Origin: Gonapodya prolifera JEL478 | Lineage: Eukaryota > Monoblepharomycota > Monoblepharidomycetes > Monoblepharidales > Gonapodyaceae | Reading direction: 5' to 3' | Length of the DNA stretch: 64,000 nt | Assembly (NCBI GenBank): GCA_001574975.1 | Contig: KQ965733.1 | Coordinates: forward strand, 871,012 to 935,011 | Shown here: one piece after another, positions 11,436 through 23,003 of the stretch | Layout of the letters: every line of letters starts with the position of its first letter | Position numbering within the stretch: position 1 is the stretch's first letter | The notes under the pieces: generated by a model | Told to the model about the DNA's origin: nothing | The model's input: the letters and a program-made list of their open reading frames with translations, nothing else | The model's database searches: none | Made by a program: the position numbers and the translations under genes

Positions 11436-14400
11436 TCATTTCGTAGATGTCTGCAGTCCATACTTCTCCGCAACCTCATCTGGAATGACGAACGGATCGA
11501 TCATATATGATGGCCATGTTCCCCCATTGCTTGCCTCTTGTCGATGTCTCCAATACTGTCCCGTAAAAAGCCAGTGCTCTTCTCCCGTGTCCGGTTCAAT
11601 TGTCCTTTGAAACCACCGTGGGCGCCAGTAGGGTTCACCGATAGATTTGGGTTCCATTTCTCGACCAGGAGGTGCATTGACAATGAAACTGGTCTCAAAG
11701 TCCTTGATCCTTCACCCCGACAGGAACATTAAGGTGTTTGGAATCGTCGGTTACTCCCAGGGAAGATGTATGACTTACCATTGGTGCCTACGAAAGCGCT
11801 GTGCATTTTCCATAATGTCTTTCCAAACAGTGGAGTCATCCCATTCACCCCGTTCCATCCGCAGCTGGTCGGGCCTAAACCTGCAGTCCGATTTCGGTAG
11901 ATACTCGGCAAGGGTCTTTGGAAGGTCGTTCAATTCGATCGCAAACTTGGTGAAATTGAAAAAATTGGCCTTTGTAGGATCGGGTGGATAGGGAAACTTT
12001 TTGAACACAGTGACAGGTCCTCGCAAAAATGCCTCGCTTTTGAGCATAACGACGGGGCTTGCATCGAGTTGGCCATCCCAGCGACCTCTCAAAACAAACC
12101 CGAGTCTACCATCGCCAGTTTTTGCTTCACCAGTGAGCTCACAGTTGCCTGGAAGCTTTTCCGATATCTTGGAGCTGCTCTTGTTTGGCTTGAATGTGAT
12201 CGTACACTCGTCTCCAGTGCGATGGTTATGAACAGTTAAATCCCCTGTGTGGTCAATCCACAGTGAGCCGTAGATTCTAAAAACAAAAATGCCGTTTGTA
12301 GTAACATTGTACACAGGAGTCGAAGATCATACGCACAAATTGTGAACGCAACTTGAAACTTTTCTCCAACTAAGAAGCATTTTGAAGATTAGTCCTTGGA
12401 AAGAGAAACGCGAAAGCCAGCTGTACCTGTAGTGTTCGGAGTCCACGACAGGTAGCGAAGTGTCTTTCTCACTCGTTGGTTTGCCATAGACAGGTAGCCG
12501 AGCATGACAGAAACCTAACGGATGAATTTCGAGGCTCGTGCCCCAAAAGCGGCTCTTCACATTGACCTGCGAAGACAAAAAACCAAGATTTCAGTATGAA
12601 GAGGCAGGGTCAGTTCTGACAGCATCTACCTCGGTCCAAAAACAGTAGTCTGTACTATCGCAGTAGCAGGCCGAGATCGGCGGGTGATGGCAAACCTGTT
12701 CGGCAATGTACCGCATGCCCAGGTCCTGTCGGACGACTTCAAACGTCTCTCCTAGTAACGGATTGAACGGTTTCCCGACGCGGCCCACAGTCGACGAATA
12801 CGACGACATTCCGAATCCACCAACGAGCATTACTCGTAAAAGGCGGGCCTCCTCACCCTCCAAGCGTTCGAGCTCGGCCATTTTTAGTCCTAAAAACGCC
12901 GCCATCTTTTCAGCAGGATCATTCGGGTCCCTCGGGTTAGGGTTGGGCGCACAACCTGCACATCGACCAATTCTACCTGCGACCGCAAGAAGCTGGGTGT
13001 ACTCTAGGTCCTCGCTAAGTCTCTGAAGGAGAGACAATGGCTCGTTGAAGAAGACAGGAAGTGTCACTTTGGTGAGGTCTTTGCCTATTGCGCTCTTGAT
13101 AAAGCTCCAGACATTCAATGTCGGTTTTGGTTTTGTAGGATCCAAGGGAAGACGTTTTCGGTACATTGAAGGGTCTGGGTATCCAATAGAAGACTCTCTG
13201 AGCTCCTCTTCTTTCACAAATGGGAGTGTAGTCACAACCGAGCTGTTCCCATTTTGGATAACAGGAACAACGCCCTCGGAGAGTTGGCTTGCTGGCCGGG
13301 TGGCTTCCCTGGGAAAAGATGATCGCCCGAGTCTTTTCGAGGTAGACTGAGAAGTCGTGGAGGAACGACCCTTCAGGTCTGCTTCGCTCATTTTTGAGAA
13401 CCCCATGATTGTTTCGATGACAGCGTTCGACCTAGATCCCCGTGTGACGTCTCGCTGATTCTGAGGAGTAATTATGCACTGTTTATGCTGAGAGCGTAGT
13501 TCCACTCACCCCTTCCTCGGCATCGAAAAATTCTTCCTCATTGTCCGAATCATCCATCCGGTCGTCTTCCCAGGAACTCCTGCCCTTCACATCTGCATCC
13601 GAGGAGCCCTTTGTATTCACAGATGACGCAACGACGGTTGTATTCTCGGAGGTAGAAGAGGCATCAATTGCGCCTCCGCTTGATGATGCATTCGGCACCC
13701 GCAGTTGAATACCAGCATCGGCTGAGGGCTGTTCTCGTTCAGATTCAGTGCCTCCTTCCTCGTGCGTCATCCCACCAACAATGTTGCTCACAACCTCCTC
13801 CCAGCGTTTGCGGCTTTCCCGCTCCATCTTCCACTTTTTCCTGTATGTGAAAAAAAATTCATGAGAATAAAGCGCCGAACACAATCCAGAATCTTCCATG
13901 AACCAACCTCCATATCTTTTCCCGTTCCTCCGCCTTTCTCGCCATTGTCCCTGCTACATGTCTCACTGCTGCCAAACTATCTTCCGCCATCCCTTGCATG
14001 TCCTCCCTCTCCGCCTCAGAAATTTTGGCGAGTATGGACTCTATTAATCGAGCGTGAACATCTAGATGGAGACTGAGGCTTGACAAGAACGCCGCGTAGT
14101 CGTCTGGGTGATGAGAAGGATGCCGATCCAGCATATTATCTTGGCGGGGTGAGGGTGTTAACCCGCTTGCGACGGACATCTGAGAGCCAGAGCGCGCCCC
14201 GAGCCCAACTGATGGAGCAGACAGCTGTTCCTGTAACTCCTTAGTTGATGCTACGGGTGAACCTGCCGGCGACAACTGGCGACTGTTCGTTGTCTCTCCT
14301 TCACCACCTCCTGAGAAAGATAACCTTGGATTCGCCTCCCCATCATCTCTTTCGCTCTTCTCCGCACTATCAATACTTCCCAAGCTTGCCGAAAGTCCGT

Positions 14401-16560
14401 GTCGCTTTACCCCCATCCCAACCAGAGTCTCTCCGGCCCTCTCAAGCTCCTTCTCCAATTCTTCTTCCGCAAGATCATCGGCATCTCCGTCTGTGGCCGA
14501 CACCGCGGTATTCCGTAGATTTGAGTGTTCAAGTGAGTCACGGGATGCTTGGGTATCGAGGGCCCAGCGCTTAGCTTGCATCACTAGACCGGAAGGGGTT
14601 ACAGATATTCAGTGCAAAACTGGCTGTGGGGCGTCGCTTACGTGTCCAAACCCACTTCTTGGCCTCAACTTCACTCCTCGCTCTGCCAGAAAAAAATGCA
14701 ATGAGCCAGGCGACTAACGCTATGACCGCTCAGATAGTCTTGAAACAATGACCCACCTCATGTGATACCCCCCTCCTCCCTTCCCTTTAACCACACACCA
14801 AAATCGACAGCGATCTCCCCCAGTGTCCACCCCTATATCCGTGGATGACAGCTCGACGCTTCCCCTGCAGCTCACAGGGTACTGTTCCATATCATGCAAA
14901 ACAACGGGTAAGCGAAGATGATGTCAACGGTCAAAATATCGAACCTCTTGCGCTGTCCTGTAGTAGCTCAAAATGCCCCTCTCCACAACAAAGTAACGGG
15001 GTTTGTACCCTTGGGCGACATTGGTGTACTTAGATAGCGTGCCCCTCATCGTCGGGCCGGTACCACCGGGAGCCGGGGCAGGGGTGGTAAAAAGTGCGGC
15101 TGGGAGGTTGTTAAGGATGGGGGTGGGTGTTGGCATAGGTGCAGGATTTCGTGGCGGAGACGTCGGACGACTTTGGGCAGGAGTGGAATGGGAAGAGGGT
15201 CGGGAGGCACGAGAAATAAGGCCAGTTGGAAGAAGAGATTGAGCGAGAGGTTTCTCTGGTGCTTAAAGAAAGTAAAGTTCAAGGCGAAGAAAATTCGTGC
15301 GTGTTCATTGTATTATTCACCTGGCGGCAGCACCTTCTTGCACCTTCCTCCCTTGGGCACCAAGTCAGCGGGTCTGCGCCGCTTGCGATCGCGAACTCCG
15401 GGGTCGCCGCCAGAGGCGAGAACCCATTCGACGAGAAGAAGGTCGTCACGCTTGGCTGCGAGGTGGAGCTTTTGCGGTAAGAGTAGGGCAGGTGAGGATA
15501 AAGACACGAAAACAGCTGCAATAGAATCAGCAACAGGGCACAAGATGTCGGCGCTCGTGGATCTTCACGACAACGCAAAGTCTCTGACCTTCCCAACCAA
15601 TTGGACTCCCATTCGTTCTCTGCCAACGACATATTTACAACCACTCAACGACAGCGCACTCACCACAGTTTCCTCTCCTCCACCATCCAGAACTCCATTC
15701 ACATCAACCCATCCTCGCTCAATGTATCCTGACCCCCTTCCTTTGGCAAACAAAGCCAGAATTCCAGGAGTGTTGCCCGAGCGTGCGTAGCGGTGCAATG
15801 TGGACGTGAGAAGAGCGGCGTGAGCGGTCCTGTGCGCTGAGAAAGGGTTGGAGTTGACACAGGTGAAGATAAGATAAGAGGCAAGATTCGAACGTTCGAT
15901 TGGTTCCGCCGACGCGGGCATCAACTCTCTCCAAAGTTCCAAAAGTCAACAGTTTCATTAGATTCATCTTCGGATGGTGAGGCGCGTTCGTGCCACACGT
16001 TCGCGTCTTCCACAAATTCGACCTCGATCCCCACCTTGAAAGACGGCCCTAACCTCCTCCCCTCTTGCTACTTCCTCCGCCCAGCGGCCTTTTGCGTCAG
16101 CTTGCGTGTCATCTATCTCTGGGCATCTGAAGAGCGCGTCAACTGCAGAATGGAGCCCCAATCTAGATGCGACATGAAGAGGTGACTCCTGAGACGGTTG
16201 TGAGAGAGTAGCTGGCCAAAGGTGTCCTAAAGGAGGCTGGATAGAAGGGGAATGCGAGAGCACGTGCGTTGTAATAACGTGGTTCAAAACCTGGAAAGGA
16301 TGTGTAAGGTGATGATTGGGGGTGGAAGCAGGAAGAGAGAAGCGGTTCGACAACAGACTGCAGGAGAAGAAATCGGTATAGTGAGATGAAGAGGTGATCC
16401 GAAATGGTAAGTCGGCGTTGGTTTGCCGGGCGGGTAAAGCTGGCCGATGATTGCGTCGATGGCATCAAGTTGAGATTTAAGGTCTGCAGGAGATGACCCG
16501 GTCGCAGAGAGTGGTGCGAGAGCTTCCAAAAGCTTCAGCGTAAAATGAATTTCGGAGGAT
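11436..16560 (-). CDS. Oxysterol-binding protein, Osh1/Osh2 type (ankyrin + PH + ORD)
   Basis: Lipid-transfer protein of membrane contact sites. Read from the 3' side of the + strand, it starts with an Osh1/2-like leader (FTLKLLEALAPLSATG). Ankyrin-like segments follow (SPLHVASRLGLHSAVDALFR; KLHLAAKRDDLLLVEWVLAS). A PH domain spans several exons (TMRGTLSKYTNVAQGYKPRY, then WVWTLMQAKRWA). Next come an acidic Ser-rich linker and the ORD, with KPFNPLLGETFEV and the lipid-headgroup motif EQVCHHPPISA, ending WRHRQEASNG...GLQTSTK. The ORD carries an extra stretch of about 35 residues (NPNPRDPNDPAEKMAAFLGL and more) between LLAVAGRIGRC and the GFGMSSYSSTVGR strand, where typical members are short. 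No ATG lies in frame upstream of the leader before a stop near 16580, so a short upstream exon probably holds the start; the 5' coordinate is approximate. Confidence 0.85.
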
Positions 16561-17745
16561 GTGACGACCGATGCCGCAGCTTAATACGCAAAGCCCAAGG
16601 CGAAAACCGTTTCGGAGTCAATGCGAAGTCAAACCGCGGTAGGTCATTTCGTTTCGATTTCATGTCACACGGGAGCAGTGGGGATTTGATTTTTCTCTGA
16701 GTTCGACCGTTGATGGCTCGTTCGTGAGAATGAACCCACATGTGTGACCAATGGGCCGATCGCCCGGTCTTGACGCGGCATGGCTTGAATCTTGCATCGT
16801 CCGCAATTAGGGCACCTGTAGAGCTGGGTCTGTGCCCCAAGCGGCGGTGCGCTCTATGAAATGAATCGGGTGAACCTTCCGTTAGACTTTCAATTGTGCA
16901 GATTTAATTGATTTACATGCGAACTGCACACGCAAAATTCCACCCAGAGTGTTCTTTGCTTGAAGATTGTAAATGCACATGACAAAAAAAGACATGTGCT
17001 CGAGACCTTTGCATTGATTTACCACATATTCGTCCTTGTGGGAACCATGCAGCTACTCTGTTCCGAATCCTAAGCTACCGTAAAACAATCACTGGCTATT
17101 GTCCGATCACATCTCGCGACAGCAAAGCCAGTTCGTGTGCGCGCTCTGCACCGTGCATCGGTAGTCCTTCAGTGGTGACCAAAGCAGAGTCTGTCACAAC
17201 ACATCCCCTGCCCGCGGTGACGGTTTTTGCTTCAGGGGGCGTCACGACGAGGTGAGCAAAGAGAGCGCGTGGGCTGCTGCGGGGGGGAGCGAAAGCACGG
17301 AAACGCCAGTGGTGGCAACGATTGGAGGTGCGAAATCGTTTGTTGGACGCTCAGGCTTGTATTCCCGTGTTCGGATAATGGCGGTCAATGAGCGTGCGTT
17401 GGTGGGCCTGAGTATGGTAATGTGCAATTCTTTACGTGTCGAAATTGCAACGAGCAAAGAAGAGCCCAGGAAACAAGTTGCACCGTCTTTCGCGCGATTC
17501 TTGGTTATTTATGAAAATGCGAGAAGTTTTTGAGGACAGAAGAGAGCTACTCGTCGAGGCTTATTGCATTCGTTGAGGAAGGTGGCCATGGGAGCGAAGA
17601 TACTTGACGCGTGATACTTTCACAGGCGTGAAAGGACTTCACTTCCCGCGTGACTTCCCCCTCTCCCCTGTCCCCATCTCTGCTTCTCGGCGTCTTTACT
17701 CTTCTGCCACCAAACCGCTTTCCCCCTCCACCCATCCCTCCGTTC
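16561..17745. other. Intergenic region with an unresolved open stretch
   Basis: About 1.2 kb between divergent genes. The first 500 bases show nothing clear. From about 17100 to 17530 both strands stay open: on - a stretch starting PPEAKTVTAGRGCVVTDSAL stops at about 17104 and could follow a C-rich acceptor near 17270; on + the same bases are also open toward a GTGAGC at about 17252. There is no ATG in frame on either strand, so no gene is called. Confidence 0.35.
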
Positions 17746-20700
17746 ATGGCACCTGAGCTCGCCTCGACCTCAGGACCTTTCGCAACTCTCCCCATCTCAC
17801 AATCGCCCTCGCCCCAACCACTGAAGCGCTTTGTTCACAAAGACTCTCCGCCGTCTTCCCACTTCGTCAATGGTGACGCGCCAGCGTCTCCCTCTGATTC
17901 ACCTGCACCGACACCAAACCCCACCCTTGAAGACGCAGAGATGGAGGAGGGTGAGATTGACGCAATCTCTGATGCCGAGCCGACCTCTACACATGCACCG
18001 ACCTCTACTCCGGGAAAGTCTCCCCGTACTTTAACGAACGGCAGGCGACATCCTCAAAACGGACAGGCTCTTCCTAAACCGAGGGACAGGGACAGAGATA
18101 GAGAAAGAGACCGTGATCGAGAACGTGATGGGAGGGACAGGGACAGAGATCGAGATAGGGATAGAGACCGCGACAGGGACAGAGATAGGCTGCGTGGAGT
18201 CCCAGGTGGACGTGACGGTGAGTATGAGCGCTCCACTGCAACACCAATGGTGTGCGGTGCTGTCCCCACCGTGGAAATAGGATGAGTTTGGCTGACTGAA
18301 CGGAAAACATGATGTGATGGTTGGGGCCAGTTTGGTCCGCACTGGACCTACATGCTCGTTGCCGCTTCTTGAAATTGTGTGCCTGCCATCTGCTCTGCGT
18401 ACTATGAGAGTGTCGCTATGCGGAAATGTGTCAGGGACGCACAGCCAGAAGGAAAGCACCACAAAATGGAACGAGCGACTTAACGATTGTCTGCCACCTC
18501 CCAACCATTTGCTAGGTCCTTCCCATCGCTTCACCCCCCCTCCTCGTCGAGCCTATGCGCAGAATCCCCTCCCACAACCTCTCCCACCACCTCCACCTCC
18601 CTCCGCCGCCCCACCACCCGATGACACACGTCGCGGACCTCGCCCTCTTGCTCGCACCGACCGCGCCTTCCCGGACCGCTCCGAACGCCCGCGCCGCCGC
18701 TCCCCAACACGCTCACCACCACCCACAAGCCCCTCACGTGACCGCCGACCCGCACCTCTCGCACCCATCTCGTTCTACATGCCTGCCCGTCCTACATCCC
18801 CAATTTCTCGCCTTCGACGCGATCGCGCACCTAACCCACTCGCGCTGGATGATCCCAGCACTCCTGTAACTCCTTCCGCACTGGCCATACCAGTTGGGTC
18901 GGTGCATGGAGCTCCAGGCACCCCGCTGGGAACCTCCTCCAGTGTCACGTCTCCTGCCGTGGGTACCGGAGTGAAACGAACTCGTGCGTCAGGGGGATCT
19001 GGGAGTATAAGTGGGAGTGGGAGTGGGAGTGGGAGCGAAGGAACCGGCACCGGGTCGGAAGCGGCTGCTGGGAGGCGGGCAAGGAGGAAGAAGAGGGGGA
19101 GTAGGAGTGCATCGAGGAGTTCATCAGGGAGTGCAATGAGTGCAAAGAGTGGAAAGAAAGGGGAGGTAAGAGAGAAGGTTTCGGGGAAGCGAGAGAAGGA
19201 CAAGGACCGAGAGAGGGAACGGTCGCCCCGCGAACGCAGCAAGAGCCCGAGTAAAGAGAGAGAACGCGAACGCGAACGCGAACGCGAACGAGAACGAGAA
19301 CGAGAACGAGAACGAGAACGAGAACGAGAACGAGAGCGAGACCGCCGGCGCCGGGAGCGGGATCGGGACCGGCGGGACCGCCCTCGATCCCGCGAACCGC
19401 CGGCTCGAAGTCGAAGCAGGGACCGGTGCGTTGATGTCCAGGCGACGCCTCTTTGGCTTACTCGCGAGTCACTGACCTCGACACTGACTTGCTAGGGACC
19501 GCCGTCTGCCGGACCCATACGCTCACATGTGGGATAGGTATCGCTCGTCGCCCGCGGTTCCCCCGCACCCGCACGCGCACCCCAGGGACGTTGAGGATTA
19601 TTATAGGAGGGCTTGGGGGGACTATTATGCCAGGTTTTATGGGGTTGGGGGACCGGGGGTTAGGGATGGACGAGATCCGCGAGACGTTCGGGACCCGAGG
19701 GACCAACGGGATATGCGGGACCTTCGGGAACCATATCCTCCGCCTCCTTACCTTGCGCCTGGATCGCCTAGTGTTGGACCACCTGTCCCACCGGACGACC
19801 GAGGCCCGGTTGGATATCGCTGGCCCCCTCCGCCTGGTCCGGCTCCCCCTGGAGGCTTTGCAGACCGTCCCTTACCTGGCGGGTTTTACGATGGAGTTAG
19901 GGAGCGCGAGTGGGAGCGTGAGCGTGGCTGGGATAGGTCAAGAATGGAGAGGGACCGGGTATGGGACCGGTTGGGAGGCCCGTTAGGACCGGATGGGGAC
20001 AGGGACAGAGACCGAGAATGGGCACGGAGAGCTCCTGGGGACATTGCAACATTACCCCCTCCGCCATCTGGGGGTCAGCACATGAGGCATCCGCCTCCTG
20101 CAATGCCGCCACCGCCCGATGAGGGCTTCCGTCATCCGATGGATGGGATGCTGCCACCCCCGCCGCATGGGGTGCTCAAAGGGGACTCAAAGAAACCCGG
20201 CTCCACCCATAGTCTTCCGAGTGCACCATCCTCTGCCCCTCCACCCATGGCATCTGTGTCAACAGTACCGGTATCGCCGTTCGATGACTACGAGTACCCT
20301 GCGGAGCTTGAAAATTGGCCCGCGCCGTCGATGGGAAACGGCGGATCTGGGTCAGTGTCGGGAGCAGGAAAGCGAGAAAGAGACCGGGGTAGTGGGGGAG
20401 TTGGCGGCACAAATGCTGTCCCGATGACGAACAACTCGCTTGCAGCTAAACCTCCACCACCGGTGCCTCCGCCGCCGCAAGTTTACTCACAGGTCACGTT
20501 GGGGGGTTCCAGTCCAGCGGGAGGTCCCGGTTCAAGAGCGCACCCTCACAACGATCGTTCAGAGCTCCCCCACAGTTTCAATAGGGAGCGGGAAACTCCT
20601 GGAGATCGACTGAGGGGCCTGCAGGGTGGAACTATGGACATGAGGGACAGTGAGCTTAACACACGTTCACCACGAGGACAGGAAAGGTATCCCACCTCCG

Positions 20701-21601
20701 GACAGCCGGACCGACAGAGCAGCATTGCTGCTCCCGCCCCTCCCCGACGGAGCTCCCAAGGGTTTAGCACGAGCGGGTTGTTTGCGATCCCGGACAGCCC
20801 TGGAACTATGTCGATATACAGTCGCCTTGAAAACCTCCCCAGCCCCGCTACACCAAAGGATGACTACCCACGGTTCAGTCCCGCCACCCCACCTTCTGTT
20901 CACCCATCAACACTCACCAGGTCTCAATCTGGTACCATGCACCATCATAATTTGCCACCTCCTCCATCCGCCCCTCACACGCACGCGCATCAACTTTCAG
21001 ACAGTCGAGGGAGGTCACCCATGACGCCTGTGACGCCGCAGACTCGATTGGACTCCCCGTTCTCGAGAGGAAACGTCTCCTTTGACGGGCGGTCTCCGTT
21101 TGGAGCACATCTCGGAGATGCGCGGTATGACCGGGGAGCAGAGCCTAGTCCAAGACCAGGGACCGAGACGCCCGGTCATGCTGGAGCGGGGGCACACTCT
21201 GCAATGCGGACACCTCCGGATGGTCGGCGGCATATGGGGACTCCTGCCCAAACAACATCCACAGATCTGGCGCCTCCACCGCCGGCAGTCAATTACGACG
21301 CCCTTCGGTCTCCTTGGTCTGAGAGAGCGGAGATTGAGGTGGGTTGCTTTGCATTCGCGCATTTTTTTTCTCAATAATTTTCCAACACTATGACGATCAG
21401 GTGGAGCGTCTGCGCGCACATCGTGAGAAACTCATTGCCAATGAGGAGCAGTTGTTCGCGGACCTCCGAAAAGCCGAGTTCGATCTGGAAATGGCCACGT
21501 ATGAGGTGGAGAAACACGAGAATCACGTGCGCTTGTTGGAAGACGAATTGATGGGCCTAGAGGCGGGCTACGGTGGCTGGATGATTGGCCGAACAGTGTA
21601 G
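17746..21601 (+). CDS. Large RS/RD/RE-rich, proline-rich protein with C-terminal coiled coil
   Basis: No family assigned. ATG at 17746 starts MAPELASTSGPFATL. An acidic EDAEMEEGEIDAISD patch leads into Arg-Asp dipeptide repeats. A GTGAGT intron (from about 18218) and acceptor TTGCTAG near 18516 open exon 2, which is Pro/Ser/Arg-rich with a nuclear-type basic run (RRARRKKRGSRS) and about 20 Arg-Glu repeats. An intron near 19424-19496 precedes exon 3 (RRLPDPYAHMWDRYRSSP...), rich in Pro, Gly, Asp and Arg. A last intron at about 21335-21400 adds a clean coiled coil (VERLRAHREKLIANEEQLFA), ending WMIGRTV. Nuclear RNA-processing or transcription-related proteins often look like this, which is inference from composition only. 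Total is about 1,200 residues. Confidence 0.65.
19258..19342 (+). repeat. In-frame hexanucleotide repeat coding Arg-Glu
   Basis: Uninterrupted CGCGAA units change to CGAGAA units, all coding Glu-Arg dipeptides. The shift between two homogenised blocks suggests recent slippage. The Arg-Asp block near 18090-18190 is more diverged. Confidence 0.95.
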
Positions 21602-21717
21602 GGTGCATGTAGTATATACAATTGTGTGTCGATAGCAGAGTTTGCTGCATCAATATCATGGTATGGATATGGAGCAAAACCAAAGAAAAAAAAGTTGCCC
21701 CGCGCAGACATGCAGGT

Positions 21718-22629
21718 TCAAATCGCCTCTCGAACGACAAACACTCCACTTTGTGCTGTTATCAGAAATTGTCCGACGCCAGAACTGGGGTCGGCATAAT
21801 CCACCGACGTGGATACATTGTATAAGTCGAACACAAGGACAGAAGCAAGGAATATGTAACGTCCCGGGTACATGGGGAGTGGAGCAGTATCTCTGCGTGA
21901 AGGAACACGCCACGAAATGTAGTTGACTAATGGAGCGGCTGGAGGTGAGTCAACAAAGGTTGTCCAGTCCATCAGAACCGGGGTCTGCATATATTGGTTT
22001 GCTCCGGCGTTTCCCTTGGAGTTTTCGTCCTCTGAGCCTACAAATGTAGGAACGGCGGTGATGTTACATGTGCCAAAGGCGTACCGAGTTGAATTGTCGG
22101 GCGAGTAGGTGAAGTTGAGTAGGATGTTGTATACCTCGCCAGTGTATAATCTACCAAAAGCGAGCAGAGTGTCATCCTTCATCGCTGTGACATTGAACAG
22201 CAATGGAAACGTACACCGGTTCTGGAGCCTGTTGGGACCCCCACAGAGGAACGCTTGGGAATTGGAAGACAACAGAAGGTGGAACGTTGGCTGCTCGGGT
22301 CACAAAGTTTGAGATGCTGGATTGTGTATTCTCGGCGTTGGAGGGATTCGGAGCGAGTACTTCTTGAGCATGCACCTTGACCGCGCTCCGGATATGGCGG
22401 GACGATAACGACGGCAGAGGGTTCGCCAGAGGAGCTTGATGAGAGGTGAAGCGATCCGTGTTAAATTGCGGGCACCCGTGAAGCTCTGTGGCGGATCGCA
22501 CGTTGACACGGTGGGAAGGAAGATCAACGGACCTGAATGGGATTTGGACGCCAGGACAGCGATCGCAGCGTAGACGAGTGGCCAGATTCGAGAGAGACAA
22601 CGCGATCGGGCAAAAGTGGGAATGCACAT
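21718..22629 (-). CDS. Probable secreted, N-glycosylated protein; exon structure unresolved
   Basis: No family recognised. The 3' exon (about 22272-21718) encodes AFLCGGPNRLQNRCTFPLLF followed by a beta-strand-like region with five N-x-S/T sequons (NVT, NFT, NST, NIT, NVS), ending SGVFVVREAI. Upstream, ATG at 22629 opens MCIPTFARSRCLSRIWPLVY AAIAVLAS, a basic stretch plus hydrophobic core that looks like a signal peptide, then a Cys-containing segment. These two parts are in different frames, and the stretch between is open in a third frame, so at least one intron or frameshift must separate them; I could not place it. The protein is likely extracellular or cell-surface. It converges on the RS-rich gene, with 116 bp between stop codons. 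Confidence 0.45.
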
Positions 22630-23003
22630 ATTGAATTCTTCGTTGGGAACGAGAATCGTCGCTCGGAAAGTTGATACCTGCAGGCCACAGCCGGACTACA
22701 TGCTGCGAATATGAATAGTAGCCTCTGGGTTTCAATTTGTCTTCCAGCATCGCCCTTTAGCATAGAATTTACTTTGGCACGTCATGAGCGGAAAATTTTG
22801 TTCCAGCCTGAACTCAAGCACTTGAAATCACTCATTATGTCGTGGCGACTCATTACTGATAAATACTTGCAAATTTTGCCTTCGAAAGAATGGGGTGGGG
22901 GGGGGGAGGAGGAATTGTGTACAATATATGTGGCATTTTTGCGTCCGCAGAGCAAGCCGGTGTCAAGTTCCGTCAGGGCAAGCCTTTCGCGGACCAAACC
23001 AAC
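22630..23003. other. Intergenic region upstream of eS8
   Basis: Divergent spacer holding a GGGGTGGGGGGGGG tract at about 22892-22906. No gene seen. Confidence 0.5.

Noticed and set aside
16535-16840. Minus-strand ORF MGHRPSSTGALIADD upstream of OSBP as its first exon
   Set aside because: It runs in a different frame from the OSBP leader and no GT/AG pair of normal intron length joins them.
17252-17533. + strand ORF of 93 codons read as starting MSKESAW
   Set aside because: It begins with GTG, not ATG, and this GTG looks like a splice donor. No domain seen.
19258-19342. Regular repeats that could suggest a CRISPR array
   Set aside because: Six-base coding repeats without spacers in a eukaryotic gene; not CRISPR.
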